This document shows, in pieces, positions 36,989 through 46,826 of a stretch of 64,000 nt of DNA. The DNA is taken from assembly GCF_014196915.1 (NCBI RefSeq), contig NZ_JACIEP010000009.1:149508-213507 (forward strand). Direction: 5' to 3'. Origin of the DNA: Dysgonomonas hofstadii. Its GTDB lineage: Bacteria; Bacteroidota; Bacteroidia; Bacteroidales; Dysgonomonadaceae. Positions within the stretch are counted from its first letter, which is position 1. Each line of letters begins with the position of its first letter. Below the pieces are notes generated by a model. The model saw only the letters and a list, made by a program, of their open reading frames with translations. It had not been told where the DNA came from and did no database searches. The translations under genes and the position numbers were made by a program.

Positions 36989-37358
36989 AATATTTGTTTA
37001 GTATCTATTGTATAGACATTTGTCAAAGTTAATTAGGTAATCATCACCATGTTAATTTTCTGTAAAAACAAAAATAACCTTTATTGTTTATATTATTTCT
37101 TCTTACAGCAAATCTTCGGCATTAAGTGTATATTATACCTGTCATGCTATTATAATTTTTCCGTTATATTTTTATTTATTATTTTTAGAATGTTTTTCCA
37201 TTCCTTCATTTAATTTTTTGGACTAATTGCATAAGCCGACTGACATACTATTTTCTTAATTTATCTATAAGAAAAATGTCATTATTTTCAATATTTTTAG
37301 CTAAACTTGTATAGCCTAAGCTTATTGTATTTTATAAAAAGATATCTTATACTTCATA
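36989..37358. other. Intergenic region between divergent permease and sensor-regulator genes
   Basis: 370 AT-rich bases. It holds the GntP -7 box (CAAAGTTA on plus, 37024-37031). I see no clear -7 box for the sensor-regulator gene. Confidence 0.4.
37024..37031 (-). promoter_or_regulatory. -7 box for the GntP permease gene
   Basis: Minus strand TAACTTTG matches TAnnTTTG exactly, 36 bases before the ATG at 36988. Confidence 0.5.
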
Positions 37359-40300
37359 ATGAAAACACGATGTATCCTTACTTTATTAATAACAATGAGT
37401 ATATATTCTTGTTTGCTGGCAAACGAACAGGACTATATATTTTCTAAGATTGATTATCAACAAGGGCTGTCCAATAGCGCTATACTTTGCCTATTCCAGG
37501 ATAATGCAGGGTTGATGTGGTTTGGAACATATGATGGTTTGAATTGTTATGATGGAAAAGGAATGGATGTATACCGGTCCGACCTGTCTAAAAGTAAAAC
37601 ATTAATCAACAACGTCATTACTAATATTCAGCAGGCGGATAATAATTGCTTGTGGGTATCCACAAACATAGGTGCTACCCGTTTCTCTTTAACTTCGCGT
37701 CAGGCTGTATGTAATTATGAATTTGACGGTGATTATGTGCTACACTCCAACAAAAAAGGCAATACCTGGGCTTTGGGATATAACTGGATTTCTTATTACA
37801 ATACCTATCATCGTCAGTTTGTCCAGGTACCTAAACCCAATGTTGTAATGCTTAATGCCGATTACCGGGCTTTTGCGACGGACGATGGCGATTTGTATAT
37901 GTTCCCTTATGCCAGTGGTGATTATTACCGTTTTTCTTTAAATGCCTTTGATCAGGATACACTCACCACTCAATTAACTAGTACCCCTACTGCATTTCAC
38001 CCAAAAGCGATAGAATATATTTTTTATCAGAACGGTGTTTTTTGTTTCTACGATTCGGATAAGGACTTATATCTGTATGATATATCGAGAAAATCCAAAA
38101 TCTATATCCGTAATATAGCCGAGATGGTTCAAAAATACGGAGATATCAGAGGGATCGTTCCTTTCTATGAAGATATTATGATCGCCTTCAGAACTAACGG
38201 GTTGATACGTTTACGTACATCAAGGAAATATGAAGAGGAAATGGTTAATCAGAACGCCCGAATCTTCAGCATACACAACGATCCCAATCAGGGAATATTA
38301 TGGGTTGGTTCCGACGGGCAAGGTGTTTTAATGTATTCAAAAAAATATTCCATTGCCACAAATTTGATGCTTAGCAGTTTATCCCCTAATCTAAGCAGGC
38401 AGGTAAGATCTCTATTTACTGATAAATATGGCAGCCTCTGGTTTGGCACTAAAGGGGATGGATTATTGCACGTTGAGGATTATCGCAAAGGGATGCAGGC
38501 ATCCAAAACCGAGATTTATTCTGCTACAGGCAAACAGAATGCTACCTCATATGTCAAATGGAATACTGAATTTCAGGTGTATAGCATGACACAAAGTCGA
38601 TATATGAATGGATTTTGGGTAGGAACCGGTGCTTCAGGATTATTATATTATTCTTTTGATGATAAAAAACTACATCCATTAACAGGAAATCTAACTGAAC
38701 GTTTTGCCGAAATACACTCCATTTATGAGGACGGAGACAGTGTATTGTATGTGGCAACGTCAGGAACCGGATTTCATAAGATTCTGCTCGACCGGAGCAA
38801 TAATGATATCCGGGTGAAATCACAAAAACGCTATCATTTTTATCATAAACAACAGGATATAACATTGTTTTTCAGCATGGTGCCAGACGGTGATTCATTA
38901 TTCTGGCTGGGCAGCCAGCAAAAAGGATTGGTGCGTTTCAACCGTAAAACCGAAGAATATCAGGTTATATCTCTGCACGAAAAACTACATAAATCGGCAG
39001 ATGATATTCTCAGTTTGCACAAATACCGCGATGGACAGCTATATGTAGGAACAACTACAGGTCTGGTCTGTCTCAATTTTAAAGGGCAGAAAATGGACGC
39101 AAGCTATATAGGCAGGGAGCAAGGTTTGCTGAATGATATGATCCATAGCATTCTGGAAGATGATAACGGACTTCTTTGGTTAGGCACAAACCGTGGACTT
39201 ATCAAGTTTAATCCTAAAAATCAGTTTTCGCATGCCTATTATTATAGTGGAGGAATACAAATAGGAGAATTCAGCGACGATGCCTACTATCGTTGCCCTT
39301 ACACAGGAAGTCTTTTTTTCGGAGGAATAGACGGTTTGCTTTATCTGGACAAGGAAGTTGCCGTGATGCCTGAATATTCTCCGGACATATTGCTGCGCAG
39401 GTTAATGATCGGAAGGACACTAGTCAATCTGGGCGATTATTACACTCCCGATGGAAGCGGTTTACGATTGCATGGAGCCAAAGTGTCCTTTTCGCTGTCT
39501 TTTGTAGTACCGGATTATGTCAGCAGAAACGACGTAGAATATTCCTATATGCTTGAAGGATATGAAAAAGAGTGGGGAACATTCAGCAGTGTTAATGAAG
39601 CTTCATACGCCGGAGTTCCGGCAGGCGACTATATCTTTAAAGTCCGTTATAAAAAAGATGTATTCGATACGGAGTACAAGACATTCTCCATTTTAATTCA
39701 TATCCTTCCACCTTGGTATCAGACAACATTAGCCTATATTATATACATACTGTTGGCATCTGCTATAATTGTCTATATAATTTTTCTGGCCCGGAAATAT
39801 TTACGTAATGAACGGATGATGAAAAAACTGTTGAAAACAGAGAATCAAAACACCTCGTTAACGGCCAATAATTACAGGAACCGGGAATTACTCAACAATT
39901 TCACTCTCATCTATCAGGCATGTGATCAGCTGCGAGCCGAAAATGTTCCTTATGCAGATCGTTGTAAGAAAGTAGAACAAATACGGGAAGCGATTATGTC
40001 ATTGCTTTTCAGTTTTGATGCGGGAAAGGAAGAAATCGGTCAATTATCATCAATCCGGTTTTCCATTTCCGGACGTTTAAGCCTTTCCGAGTTGTCGGAC
40101 GAAGTATTCCGGGTATTGGAAAAACAGGGAGTAGACACTTCACATATACATTCGCTTATTTCAGAAAATTTTAGTTTTCAGGTGTATAAAAATCTGTTAC
40201 GTTGTATTCTGTATTACTGTTACTTGTATATCAGTGATAAAAGTACATCTGACATCCAGGTGAATGCCGTAGAAAAGGATGGTAAAATGCTACTGTCCTT

Positions 40301-41306
40301 CCAGTCCTCAGATAATATAATAGGAAAGTTATATGAGATATTTTCGCATAAAAATATCTCCTTCACTGGCGTAAAAGGGGCAGACCCCTCATTCCTGAAT
40401 GAAGTAATGCAACATTTTATACTGTCAGCATTAGAACAACAATCCTGTGCTGTCAATTATACTGATTCAGACGGAACATCTTGCCTGGTAATTACCTTCG
40501 AGCCAGCTGTAGTTGCCAGACAGGAAAATGATAAAAAAACGGTATTGTTACTCGAAGACAAAGACGAGATGATATGGCTGATCAGCGAGCTACTCTCCGA
40601 TGAGTACACTATTATTCCGGTGAAGAGCATACAAGATGCTTTTGAGGAAATACACAAGTCTGCCCCAACATTATTCCTGGTGGATATGCTAATGTACACC
40701 GATGCAGAAAGTACATTTATCGAGTATGTGAACAAGTATCGTTCTTTATTGTCGAATACGGCATTTGTCCCTATGTTGACATGGAAAGCAAGTTCATCTA
40801 TTCAGCAAAAATTAATATTATGGGCCGATTCATATATTGTACTTCCTTACGATATTTTGTTTCTGAAAGAGGTGATCTATAAAGTAATCTATGGGAAACA
40901 GGTACCCAAGCAGATCTATGTAGAGGAACTAAGCGACTGGGCCGATTCCCTGGTCTGCACAACAACAGAGCAAGCCGATTTCATTAGAAAATTCCTGCAG
41001 GTAATTGAGTTAAATCTTGATCGTGAAGATCTGGGTTCAACTTTGGTTTCAGAGCAGATGGCAATGAGTTCCCGTCAGTTTTACCGCAAGTTTAAGGAAA
41101 TATCGGGAATGCCGCCAAGTGATCTTATCAAAAAATACAGAATGGAAAAGGCGGCAAGATTGCTTGCTGACGAAAGTCTTTCTATTCAGGATGTTATTTC
41201 AGATGTAGGTATATCGAGCCGTTCCTATTTTTACAAAGAATTTACCCGCAGGTTTGGTATGACTCCGAAAGATTATCGCGAACAATATAAACGAGACGAT
41301 GCTTAA
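37359..41306 (+). CDS. HTCS-type sensor-regulator with degenerate kinase core
   Basis: A 1315-residue protein in the layout of the hybrid two-component regulators that control PULs: signal peptide (about 1-22), periplasmic two-component regulator propeller repeats (about 30-690, several G-x-x-WFGT/WLGT units), Y_Y_Y domain (about 715-785), membrane span (about 793-815), kinase-like segment, receiver and C-terminal AraC helix-turn-helix (about 1210-1310). The kinase segment (about 830-1050) lacks the expected H-E-x-R-T-P phosphoacceptor box and the N and G boxes. The receiver keeps Asp1109 but has lost the usual Lys (the region reads VLPYD). It probably senses the glycan through its propeller and acts on DNA by conformational coupling rather than normal phosphorelay. 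It lies directly upstream of the SusC gene. Confidence 0.88.
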   Translation: MKTRCILTLLITMSIYSCLLANEQDYIFSKIDYQQGLSNSAILCLFQDNAGLMWFGTYDGLNCYDGKGMDVYRSDLSKSKTLINNVITNIQQADNNCLWVSTNIGATRFSLTSRQAVCNYEFDGDYVLHSNKKGNTWALGYNWISYYNTYHRQFVQVPKPNVVMLNADYRAFATDDGDLYMFPYASGDYYRFSLNAFDQDTLTTQLTSTPTAFHPKAIEYIFYQNGVFCFYDSDKDLYLYDISRKSKIYIRNIAEMVQKYGDIRGIVPFYEDIMIAFRTNGLIRLRTSRKYEEEMVNQNARIFSIHNDPNQGILWVGSDGQGVLMYSKKYSIATNLMLSSLSPNLSRQVRSLFTDKYGSLWFGTKGDGLLHVEDYRKGMQASKTEIYSATGKQNATSYVKWNTEFQVYSMTQSRYMNGFWVGTGASGLLYYSFDDKKLHPLTGNLTERFAEIHSIYEDGDSVLYVATSGTGFHKILLDRSNNDIRVKSQKRYHFYHKQQDITLFFSMVPDGDSLFWLGSQQKGLVRFNRKTEEYQVISLHEKLHKSADDILSLHKYRDGQLYVGTTTGLVCLNFKGQKMDASYIGREQGLLNDMIHSILEDDNGLLWLGTNRGLIKFNPKNQFSHAYYYSGGIQIGEFSDDAYYRCPYTGSLFFGGIDGLLYLDKEVAVMPEYSPDILLRRLMIGRTLVNLGDYYTPDGSGLRLHGAKVSFSLSFVVPDYVSRNDVEYSYMLEGYEKEWGTFSSVNEASYAGVPAGDYIFKVRYKKDVFDTEYKTFSILIHILPPWYQTTLAYIIYILLASAIIVYIIFLARKYLRNERMMKKLLKTENQNTSLTANNYRNRELLNNFTLIYQACDQLRAENVPYADRCKKVEQIREAIMSLLFSFDAGKEEIGQLSSIRFSISGRLSLSELSDEVFRVLEKQGVDTSHIHSLISENFSFQVYKNLLRCILYYCYLYISDKSTSDIQVNAVEKDGKMLLSFQSSDNIIGKLYEIFSHKNISFTGVKGADPSFLNEVMQHFILSALEQQSCAVNYTDSDGTSCLVITFEPAVVARQENDKKTVLLLEDKDEMIWLISELLSDEYTIIPVKSIQDAFEEIHKSAPTLFLVDMLMYTDAESTFIEYVNKYRSLLSNTAFVPMLTWKASSSIQQKLILWADSYIVLPYDILFLKEVIYKVIYGKQVPKQIYVEELSDWADSLVCTTTEQADFIRKFLQVIELNLDREDLGSTLVSEQMAMSSRQFYRKFKEISGMPPSDLIKKYRMEKAARLLADESLSIQDVISDVGISSRSYFYKEFTRRFGMTPKDYREQYKRDDA

Positions 41307-41653
41307 CAGTTAATAACTTATGTAAATATAAATTATCAGATGTAGGGAAGGTATCTGCATCACATCTTTTTTATATATCAATAAATAGTAATTGATTTTT
41401 CCCTTTTTTAATCTGGCAAATGATTGTGCGCTGATTTACACTCACACAATTTTAATCTCCATTCATAATACTGATTATAAGATAATTAAATTGTACTCTA
41501 TTTCACCATGCAGTACTCCGGATGGACATTTTATATTTGACTATATTTTGGCGCTATGGAGGAATGAAAACATTTTTTTATTTCTCTATTTTGTATCTGC
41601 TAGCAAAATTTATCCATGTTTCTAACCTTAGTATTAATAAAAACACAAGTAAG
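41307..41653. other. Intergenic region before susC
   Basis: About 350 AT-rich bases. A hairpin and T run (41338-41372) near the sensor-regulator stop is a likely terminator. In-frame codons up to 41522 before the SusC Met do not look like a signal peptide, so this region is taken as 5' leader. Confidence 0.45.
41338..41372 (+). terminator. Likely terminator of the sensor-regulator gene
   Basis: AGATGT (41338-41343) pairs with ACATCT (41362-41367) around an inner imperfect stem (GATGTAG with CTGCATC). It is followed by five T. It lies about 30 bases after the stop at 41306. Confidence 0.55.
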
Positions 41654-44600
41654 ATGAATTTGTTTAAAATAAAAAAACATCTGGTCAGGCTATTAGGGTT
41701 ACTGGCTTTATTCCTTACATTTAGCTCTGTTGCATATGCCCAGGAGGGTTCGGTCACAGGACGTATTTCGGATGAAAAGGGCGAAATGCTTATTGGTGTG
41801 ACTGTGCAAGAGAAAGGCACATCGAACGGTACCGTCACAGATATAGACGGACAATACACTCTTAAACTCTCAAGCGAAAGCCCTGTATTATTAATCTCTT
41901 ATATAGGATATAAGCCCCAGGAAATAAAAGTGAATAAGCAAAGAGTAATAGATATTATTCTGGTTGAAAATATCTCGGAATTCGACGAAGTTGTTGTAGT
42001 TGGTTATGGTAACCAGCGTAAAGTTTCTGTAGTAGGTGCACAGTCAACACTGGAAGTAGAAAATCTGAAAATGCCAACGGCTAATTTATCATCTGCTATC
42101 TCAGGGCGCATTGCCGGAGTAGTTGCCGTACAGCGTAATGGAGAACCCGGACATGACGGATCGGATATCTGGATTCGCGGTCTATCGACCCTACTTGGAC
42201 AGAGCTCCAATCCTTTAATATTGGTAGACGGAGTAGAGCGTAGTTTCAATAATATCGACCCCGAAGACATTGAATCATTTACTGTACTGAAAGATGCGTC
42301 GGCTACGGCTGTTTATGGAGTGCGTGGTGCTAATGGTGTTGTCATTATAAAAACTAAACCGGGTAAGGTTGGAAAACCTCAATTCAGTGTCGATTACTAT
42401 GAAAGCTTTACCCGCCTTACAAAAAAGGTAGAAATGGCCGATGCCTATACTTATATGGATGCACGCAACGAAGCACAGATGAATACAAATGGCACCGTTA
42501 AATATTCCGATGCTTATATTGAGGCGACAAAGAAAGCGAATGGATTATTACCGAACGATAACCCGAGATTATATAATCCGTACTTATATCCGGCTATTGA
42601 CTGGGCCGACGAACTGTTCAATGACTGGGGGCATAATCGCCGGGCAAATATAAGTGTTCGTGGTGGTGTACCTAATGCGAATTATTATGCATCATTGAGC
42701 TATTATAACGAGACTGGGATGACACGCAATTTCAAATTGGAGGATTATAATACGCAGATGAAGTACGAACGTTACAATTTCACTTCCAATCTTAATCTGA
42801 AACCGACTTCCAAGACTACTATCGATCTGGGATTCTCAGGTTATGTAGCAAAAGGACATTATCCGCAATCGAGTACAAGCACATTATATGCGGCGGGCAT
42901 GGATATCAATCCTGTGATCTATCCTTTATTGTTGCCAAATGGAACGGTTTCCGGTATCAATTCGCAACAAAAATTTAATCCTTACGGCCTATTAGCCAGA
43001 GGCGGATTTTATGAAGAATTCCCTAGTCAATTGAATTCGAATGTCCGTGCTACACAGGAGTTGGACTTCTGGAGTTGGAGCAAAGGTCTTTCTGCGTCTG
43101 CCATGATTGCTTTCGATACTTATAACTCACGCAGGATGAGATATAACCGTAATGAAGCTATGTATACATTTGCAGGCAAGACCGATGCGAATGGCATATA
43201 TATAGAAGACACATTATTTGATCAGGAAACCGGAGATTATCTGTATACCGTACTGAGAGAAGCCGATGGCCGGTTAATACTTCAGGATCCGGAACAATGG
43301 AGCAATCGCACTGTTTATGCAGAGGCTTCCTTAAATTACGACCGTAGCTTCGGCGATCATCGTGTCGGAGGTCTGTTCCTTTATAATCAGAAGGTTTATT
43401 GGGATCTGAATGCCGGAGATGTTATTGCTGCCATGCCATACAAGCAACGGGGCTTTGCCGGGCGTGCGACTTATTCATGGAAAGACCGTTATTTTGCTGA
43501 ATTCAACTTAGGTATCAATGGATCCGAAAACTTTACTCCTGACAAGCGTTATGGTACATTTCCCGCTTTTGGTCTGGGATGGGCTGCATCTAATGAAGCG
43601 TTCTGGGCTCCTATCCGTAAATATATTTCCTTCCTGAAATTCCGCTATACTGACGGATGGGTAGGAAGCGATACCGCTGCAGGCCGTCGCTTTATGTACC
43701 AGGGGGTATTCACCAGTCTAACCGGGACATATTTCGGAACTAATTACAATGGAGCCAGCGGTTATGGAGAAGAAAAATACGGAGTGAATGTAACCTGGTC
43801 AAAATCCAGAAAACAGGATTTAGGTATCGACATTAAATTTCTGAATGATAATCTGTCTTTTGTTGTCGATCTTTTCAAGGAGCGCCGTGACAATATTTTC
43901 TTACAGCGTAGTACTATTCCCAGTTATGCAGGATGGATAGAATCTCCGTATGCGAATTTAGGAATAGTACAGAATAAAGGGATTGAAGTAGCTATGGATT
44001 ATACACAAAGATTCGGGAAGAAAATATCCCTTACCGTACGTGGAAACTTCACATATAATAAAGATAAAATTATAGAAAACGACCAGCCACCGGTAGACTA
44101 TCCATGGATGGAAACCCGCGGCACGAATGTGAATGCACGTTGGGGATTCATTGCGGAAGGATTATTCACCAGTCAGGAAGAAATCGAAGACCATGCTACA
44201 CAATTCGGCACATTGAATGTAGGTGATGTAAAATACCGGGACCTGAACGGCGATGGCGTGATTGATAACTACGACAAAACTGTAATAGGACAAGGAGACG
44301 TACCTAAAATATACTATGGGTTCGGTGCTGATTTACAGATCGGTGACTTCTCTATCAGCGCCCTGTTTCAAGGAACAGCAGAAGCTGACCGTTGCCTGTT
44401 GGGAAACTCTATTAATCCATTCAAAGACGATGAAGGCCGGGACAATACATTTGCTAATATCACTGACCGTTGGAATCCCGAGAATCCGACCAATCAGGAT
44501 GTATTCTACCCACGCCTATATGTTGGTAGCAGCATGAACACCAATAACTTCCAGCAAAGTACATGGTGGCAGAGGAATGTGAGTTTTATCCGTCTGAAAC

Positions 44601-44797
44601 AATTGAATATCGCTTACCAGTTACCTAAAAAGTTTTTGGATAAAACTTTCCTGAACAGCGCGAGCATATATCTGATGGGAACCAATCTGTTGACCTTCTC
44701 GAAATTTAAGTTGTGGGACCCTGAATTGAATACAAACAACGGTGCCATGTACCCGAATGTATCCAGTTATTCAGTCGGTGTAAAGTTTAATTTTTAA
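41654..44797 (+). CDS. susC: SusC/RagA-type TonB-linked outer-membrane transporter
   Basis: A 1047-residue TonB-dependent transporter. The start is taken at 41654 because MNLFKIKKH begins a clean signal peptide (about 26 residues, ending SSVAYA), whereas the longer in-frame reading adds a poor leader. A CarboxypepD-regulatory-like domain follows (GSVTGRISDEKGEMLIG). The plug region contains EVVVVGYGNQRK and the 22-strand barrel ends in GVKFNF. It pairs with SusD to import oligosaccharides with energy from TonB. It follows the sensor-regulator gene and is the first structural PUL gene. Confidence 0.95.
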   Translation: MNLFKIKKHLVRLLGLLALFLTFSSVAYAQEGSVTGRISDEKGEMLIGVTVQEKGTSNGTVTDIDGQYTLKLSSESPVLLISYIGYKPQEIKVNKQRVIDIILVENISEFDEVVVVGYGNQRKVSVVGAQSTLEVENLKMPTANLSSAISGRIAGVVAVQRNGEPGHDGSDIWIRGLSTLLGQSSNPLILVDGVERSFNNIDPEDIESFTVLKDASATAVYGVRGANGVVIIKTKPGKVGKPQFSVDYYESFTRLTKKVEMADAYTYMDARNEAQMNTNGTVKYSDAYIEATKKANGLLPNDNPRLYNPYLYPAIDWADELFNDWGHNRRANISVRGGVPNANYYASLSYYNETGMTRNFKLEDYNTQMKYERYNFTSNLNLKPTSKTTIDLGFSGYVAKGHYPQSSTSTLYAAGMDINPVIYPLLLPNGTVSGINSQQKFNPYGLLARGGFYEEFPSQLNSNVRATQELDFWSWSKGLSASAMIAFDTYNSRRMRYNRNEAMYTFAGKTDANGIYIEDTLFDQETGDYLYTVLREADGRLILQDPEQWSNRTVYAEASLNYDRSFGDHRVGGLFLYNQKVYWDLNAGDVIAAMPYKQRGFAGRATYSWKDRYFAEFNLGINGSENFTPDKRYGTFPAFGLGWAASNEAFWAPIRKYISFLKFRYTDGWVGSDTAAGRRFMYQGVFTSLTGTYFGTNYNGASGYGEEKYGVNVTWSKSRKQDLGIDIKFLNDNLSFVVDLFKERRDNIFLQRSTIPSYAGWIESPYANLGIVQNKGIEVAMDYTQRFGKKISLTVRGNFTYNKDKIIENDQPPVDYPWMETRGTNVNARWGFIAEGLFTSQEEIEDHATQFGTLNVGDVKYRDLNGDGVIDNYDKTVIGQGDVPKIYYGFGADLQIGDFSISALFQGTAEADRCLLGNSINPFKDDEGRDNTFANITDRWNPENPTNQDVFYPRLYVGSSMNTNNFQQSTWWQRNVSFIRLKQLNIAYQLPKKFLDKTFLNSASIYLMGTNLLTFSKFKLWDPELNTNNGAMYPNVSSYSVGVKFNF

Positions 44798-44816
44798 CCA
44801 ATGATGAAATAATCGT

Positions 44817-46760
44817 ATGAAGAATATAGCAAGAAAATACATATTAGCTGCTGCCCTGTGTGTCGGGCTGATGTCATGCAGTGATTTTTTTGAACCGATT
44901 CCCGGAAAGCAATTTGGACTGGACGAAACATTCTCGTCGAAAGGCAGAACAGAAGAATATCTGAATAATGTATACAGTTACGTTAAAGAAGTAGCTGATG
45001 CCATCCATCCGGATCTCTCTGGTGGAATTTATACAGAGGCATCATTAGAGGGAGGAAATAAATGGAATAAAACATATGAGCAATGGACATTAGGGTCTGT
45101 CAACTCGGCTTCCGATTTTGTAAAATGGCATTTCACCTCTTATTATCAGGGTATTGCCAAGGCCAGTACATTTATCCAGAATGTAGATAAATGTACAGAA
45201 GCAGCAGCTTCGGTACGTGGCAGGTGGAAAGCCGAAGCGCGTGCGCTAAGGGCATATTATTATTTTGAGTTATTACGTATCTATGGGCCGGTACCTTTAA
45301 TCGGTGAAGAGCCGATCCCGGCTGATGCGTCCTTAGAAGACATGATCAAAGAAAGAAATACGGTAGACCAGTGTGTGGAATTTATAGCTACAGAGCTACA
45401 AAATGCTATTGATTCGGGTGATCTGCCTGAAAGAGCAGGAAGAGCCAATCTGGGACGTATGGATATCGCTACCTGTATGGCTGTAAAAGCTAAATTGTAT
45501 TTGTATTGGGCAAGTCCTTTGTTCAATGGGAATACAGACTTTGCTTCCGTGAAAAATGAAGACGGTACCCAACTATTTCCTCAGACAGAAGATCCTTCGA
45601 AATGGACAAAAGCAAAAGAGGCTTACGATCAGTTTATCTCTTTCGCCACAGGACAAGGTTATAAATTAGCGGAAGTTTACAAAAACGGGAAACTTGATCC
45701 TCACGCATCATACCGTGCTGCAACTGAATTTTATACTACTACATGGGAAGGTGCAGATGAGCTGATCTTTGTCAAGTTGAACAATGCGTATGACTACACT
45801 TACTGGACTACTCCTAAATTCTCCGATAATATAGATACAGAGGTACGTGGAGGAGGAGGATTCTATACTTCACAGGAAACTGTAGATATGTTCTTCACAA
45901 TAAACGGACTGCCTGTCAATGAAGATCCTTCTTATACAGCATTTGAAGGTGTTCCCGGCGCTGAACATTTTACGAATGAAATATATACAGACCCTTATAA
46001 CAATGACCGTCAATTATTTAACGGGCAACGATCTAAAGTCCTGAAACAATGGAAAGACCGTGAACCTCGTTTCTATGTGAACGTCACATACAACGGTTCT
46101 ACCTGGTTGAACGAAGGTCGATACGATGAAAAGATGATATCGGATTTCACGAATGGCGCCAGCGGGAACTGTGGTAAATCAGTAGCACAGGGTGATTATC
46201 CTGTATCCGGCTATCTCATTCGTAAGGGTGCCAAATCTGCCAGTAACGATGGATGGAAACATTTCTCGCCTGTCTTCCGCCTTGCTGATATGTATCTCGG
46301 ATATGCAGAAGCATCGTGCATGACCAACGATCTGGATAATGCGCTTGTCTATCTGAATAAAATCCGTGTTCGTGCAGGTATTCCTGAATATACATTTAGT
46401 GGTGAGGCCGGTAAAATTGCCTGCCCGAAAACTCAGGCTCAGGTATTGAACCGTATTCGTCGCGAACGGCTGGTAGAACTGGTATTTGAGTGGAACCGCT
46501 ATTTCGATGTACGCCGCTGGAAAGTGGCGGAAGGACTGAATGATCCTGATCACTGGATTTACCCGGCATACCATCAGGGTGGCGAAGGCGGCAAAGTACA
46601 TGGTATGAATTCAGATGAAGATTATCCTAAGTTCTTTGAACGGACAGTCTTTGAAAACCGCGTATCTTTTGCTAAAAAATATTATTTTATGCCGATACCT
46701 TATGACGATATTCGCCGTATACCTAAATTAGTACAAAATTATGGATGGAAAGAAGAATAA
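44817..46760 (+). CDS. susD: SusD/RagB-type glycan-binding outer-membrane lipoprotein
   Basis: A 647-residue protein with a type II signal peptide (lipobox around LMSCSDFF, Cys21). It has the SusD layout: TPR-like helices at the start (YLNNVYSYVKEVAD, RALRAYYYFELLRIYGPVPL) and a C-terminal ligand-binding part with RLVELVFEWNRYFDVRRWK. It starts 19 bases after susC and probably forms the lid of the transporter. A hairpin follows between it and the first GH92 gene. Confidence 0.95.
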   Translation: MKNIARKYILAAALCVGLMSCSDFFEPIPGKQFGLDETFSSKGRTEEYLNNVYSYVKEVADAIHPDLSGGIYTEASLEGGNKWNKTYEQWTLGSVNSASDFVKWHFTSYYQGIAKASTFIQNVDKCTEAAASVRGRWKAEARALRAYYYFELLRIYGPVPLIGEEPIPADASLEDMIKERNTVDQCVEFIATELQNAIDSGDLPERAGRANLGRMDIATCMAVKAKLYLYWASPLFNGNTDFASVKNEDGTQLFPQTEDPSKWTKAKEAYDQFISFATGQGYKLAEVYKNGKLDPHASYRAATEFYTTTWEGADELIFVKLNNAYDYTYWTTPKFSDNIDTEVRGGGGFYTSQETVDMFFTINGLPVNEDPSYTAFEGVPGAEHFTNEIYTDPYNNDRQLFNGQRSKVLKQWKDREPRFYVNVTYNGSTWLNEGRYDEKMISDFTNGASGNCGKSVAQGDYPVSGYLIRKGAKSASNDGWKHFSPVFRLADMYLGYAEASCMTNDLDNALVYLNKIRVRAGIPEYTFSGEAGKIACPKTQAQVLNRIRRERLVELVFEWNRYFDVRRWKVAEGLNDPDHWIYPAYHQGGEGGKVHGMNSDEDYPKFFERTVFENRVSFAKKYYFMPIPYDDIRRIPKLVQNYGWKEE

Positions 46761-46784
46761 GAATTAACCCTTATCCTGTAATGG

Positions 46785-46805
46785 AGTCCGGGGAATCTCC
46801 GGACT
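46785..46805 (+). promoter_or_regulatory. Hairpin between susD and the first GH92 gene
   Basis: AGTCCGG (46785-46791) pairs with CCGGACT (46799-46805), loop GGAATCT. There is no strong T run, so it may partly terminate transcription or stabilise the upstream mRNA. Either effect would raise susCD over the enzyme genes, a known PUL pattern; the effect here is inferred. Confidence 0.5.
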
Positions 46806-46826
46806 TATAAAACAATACTATATATT

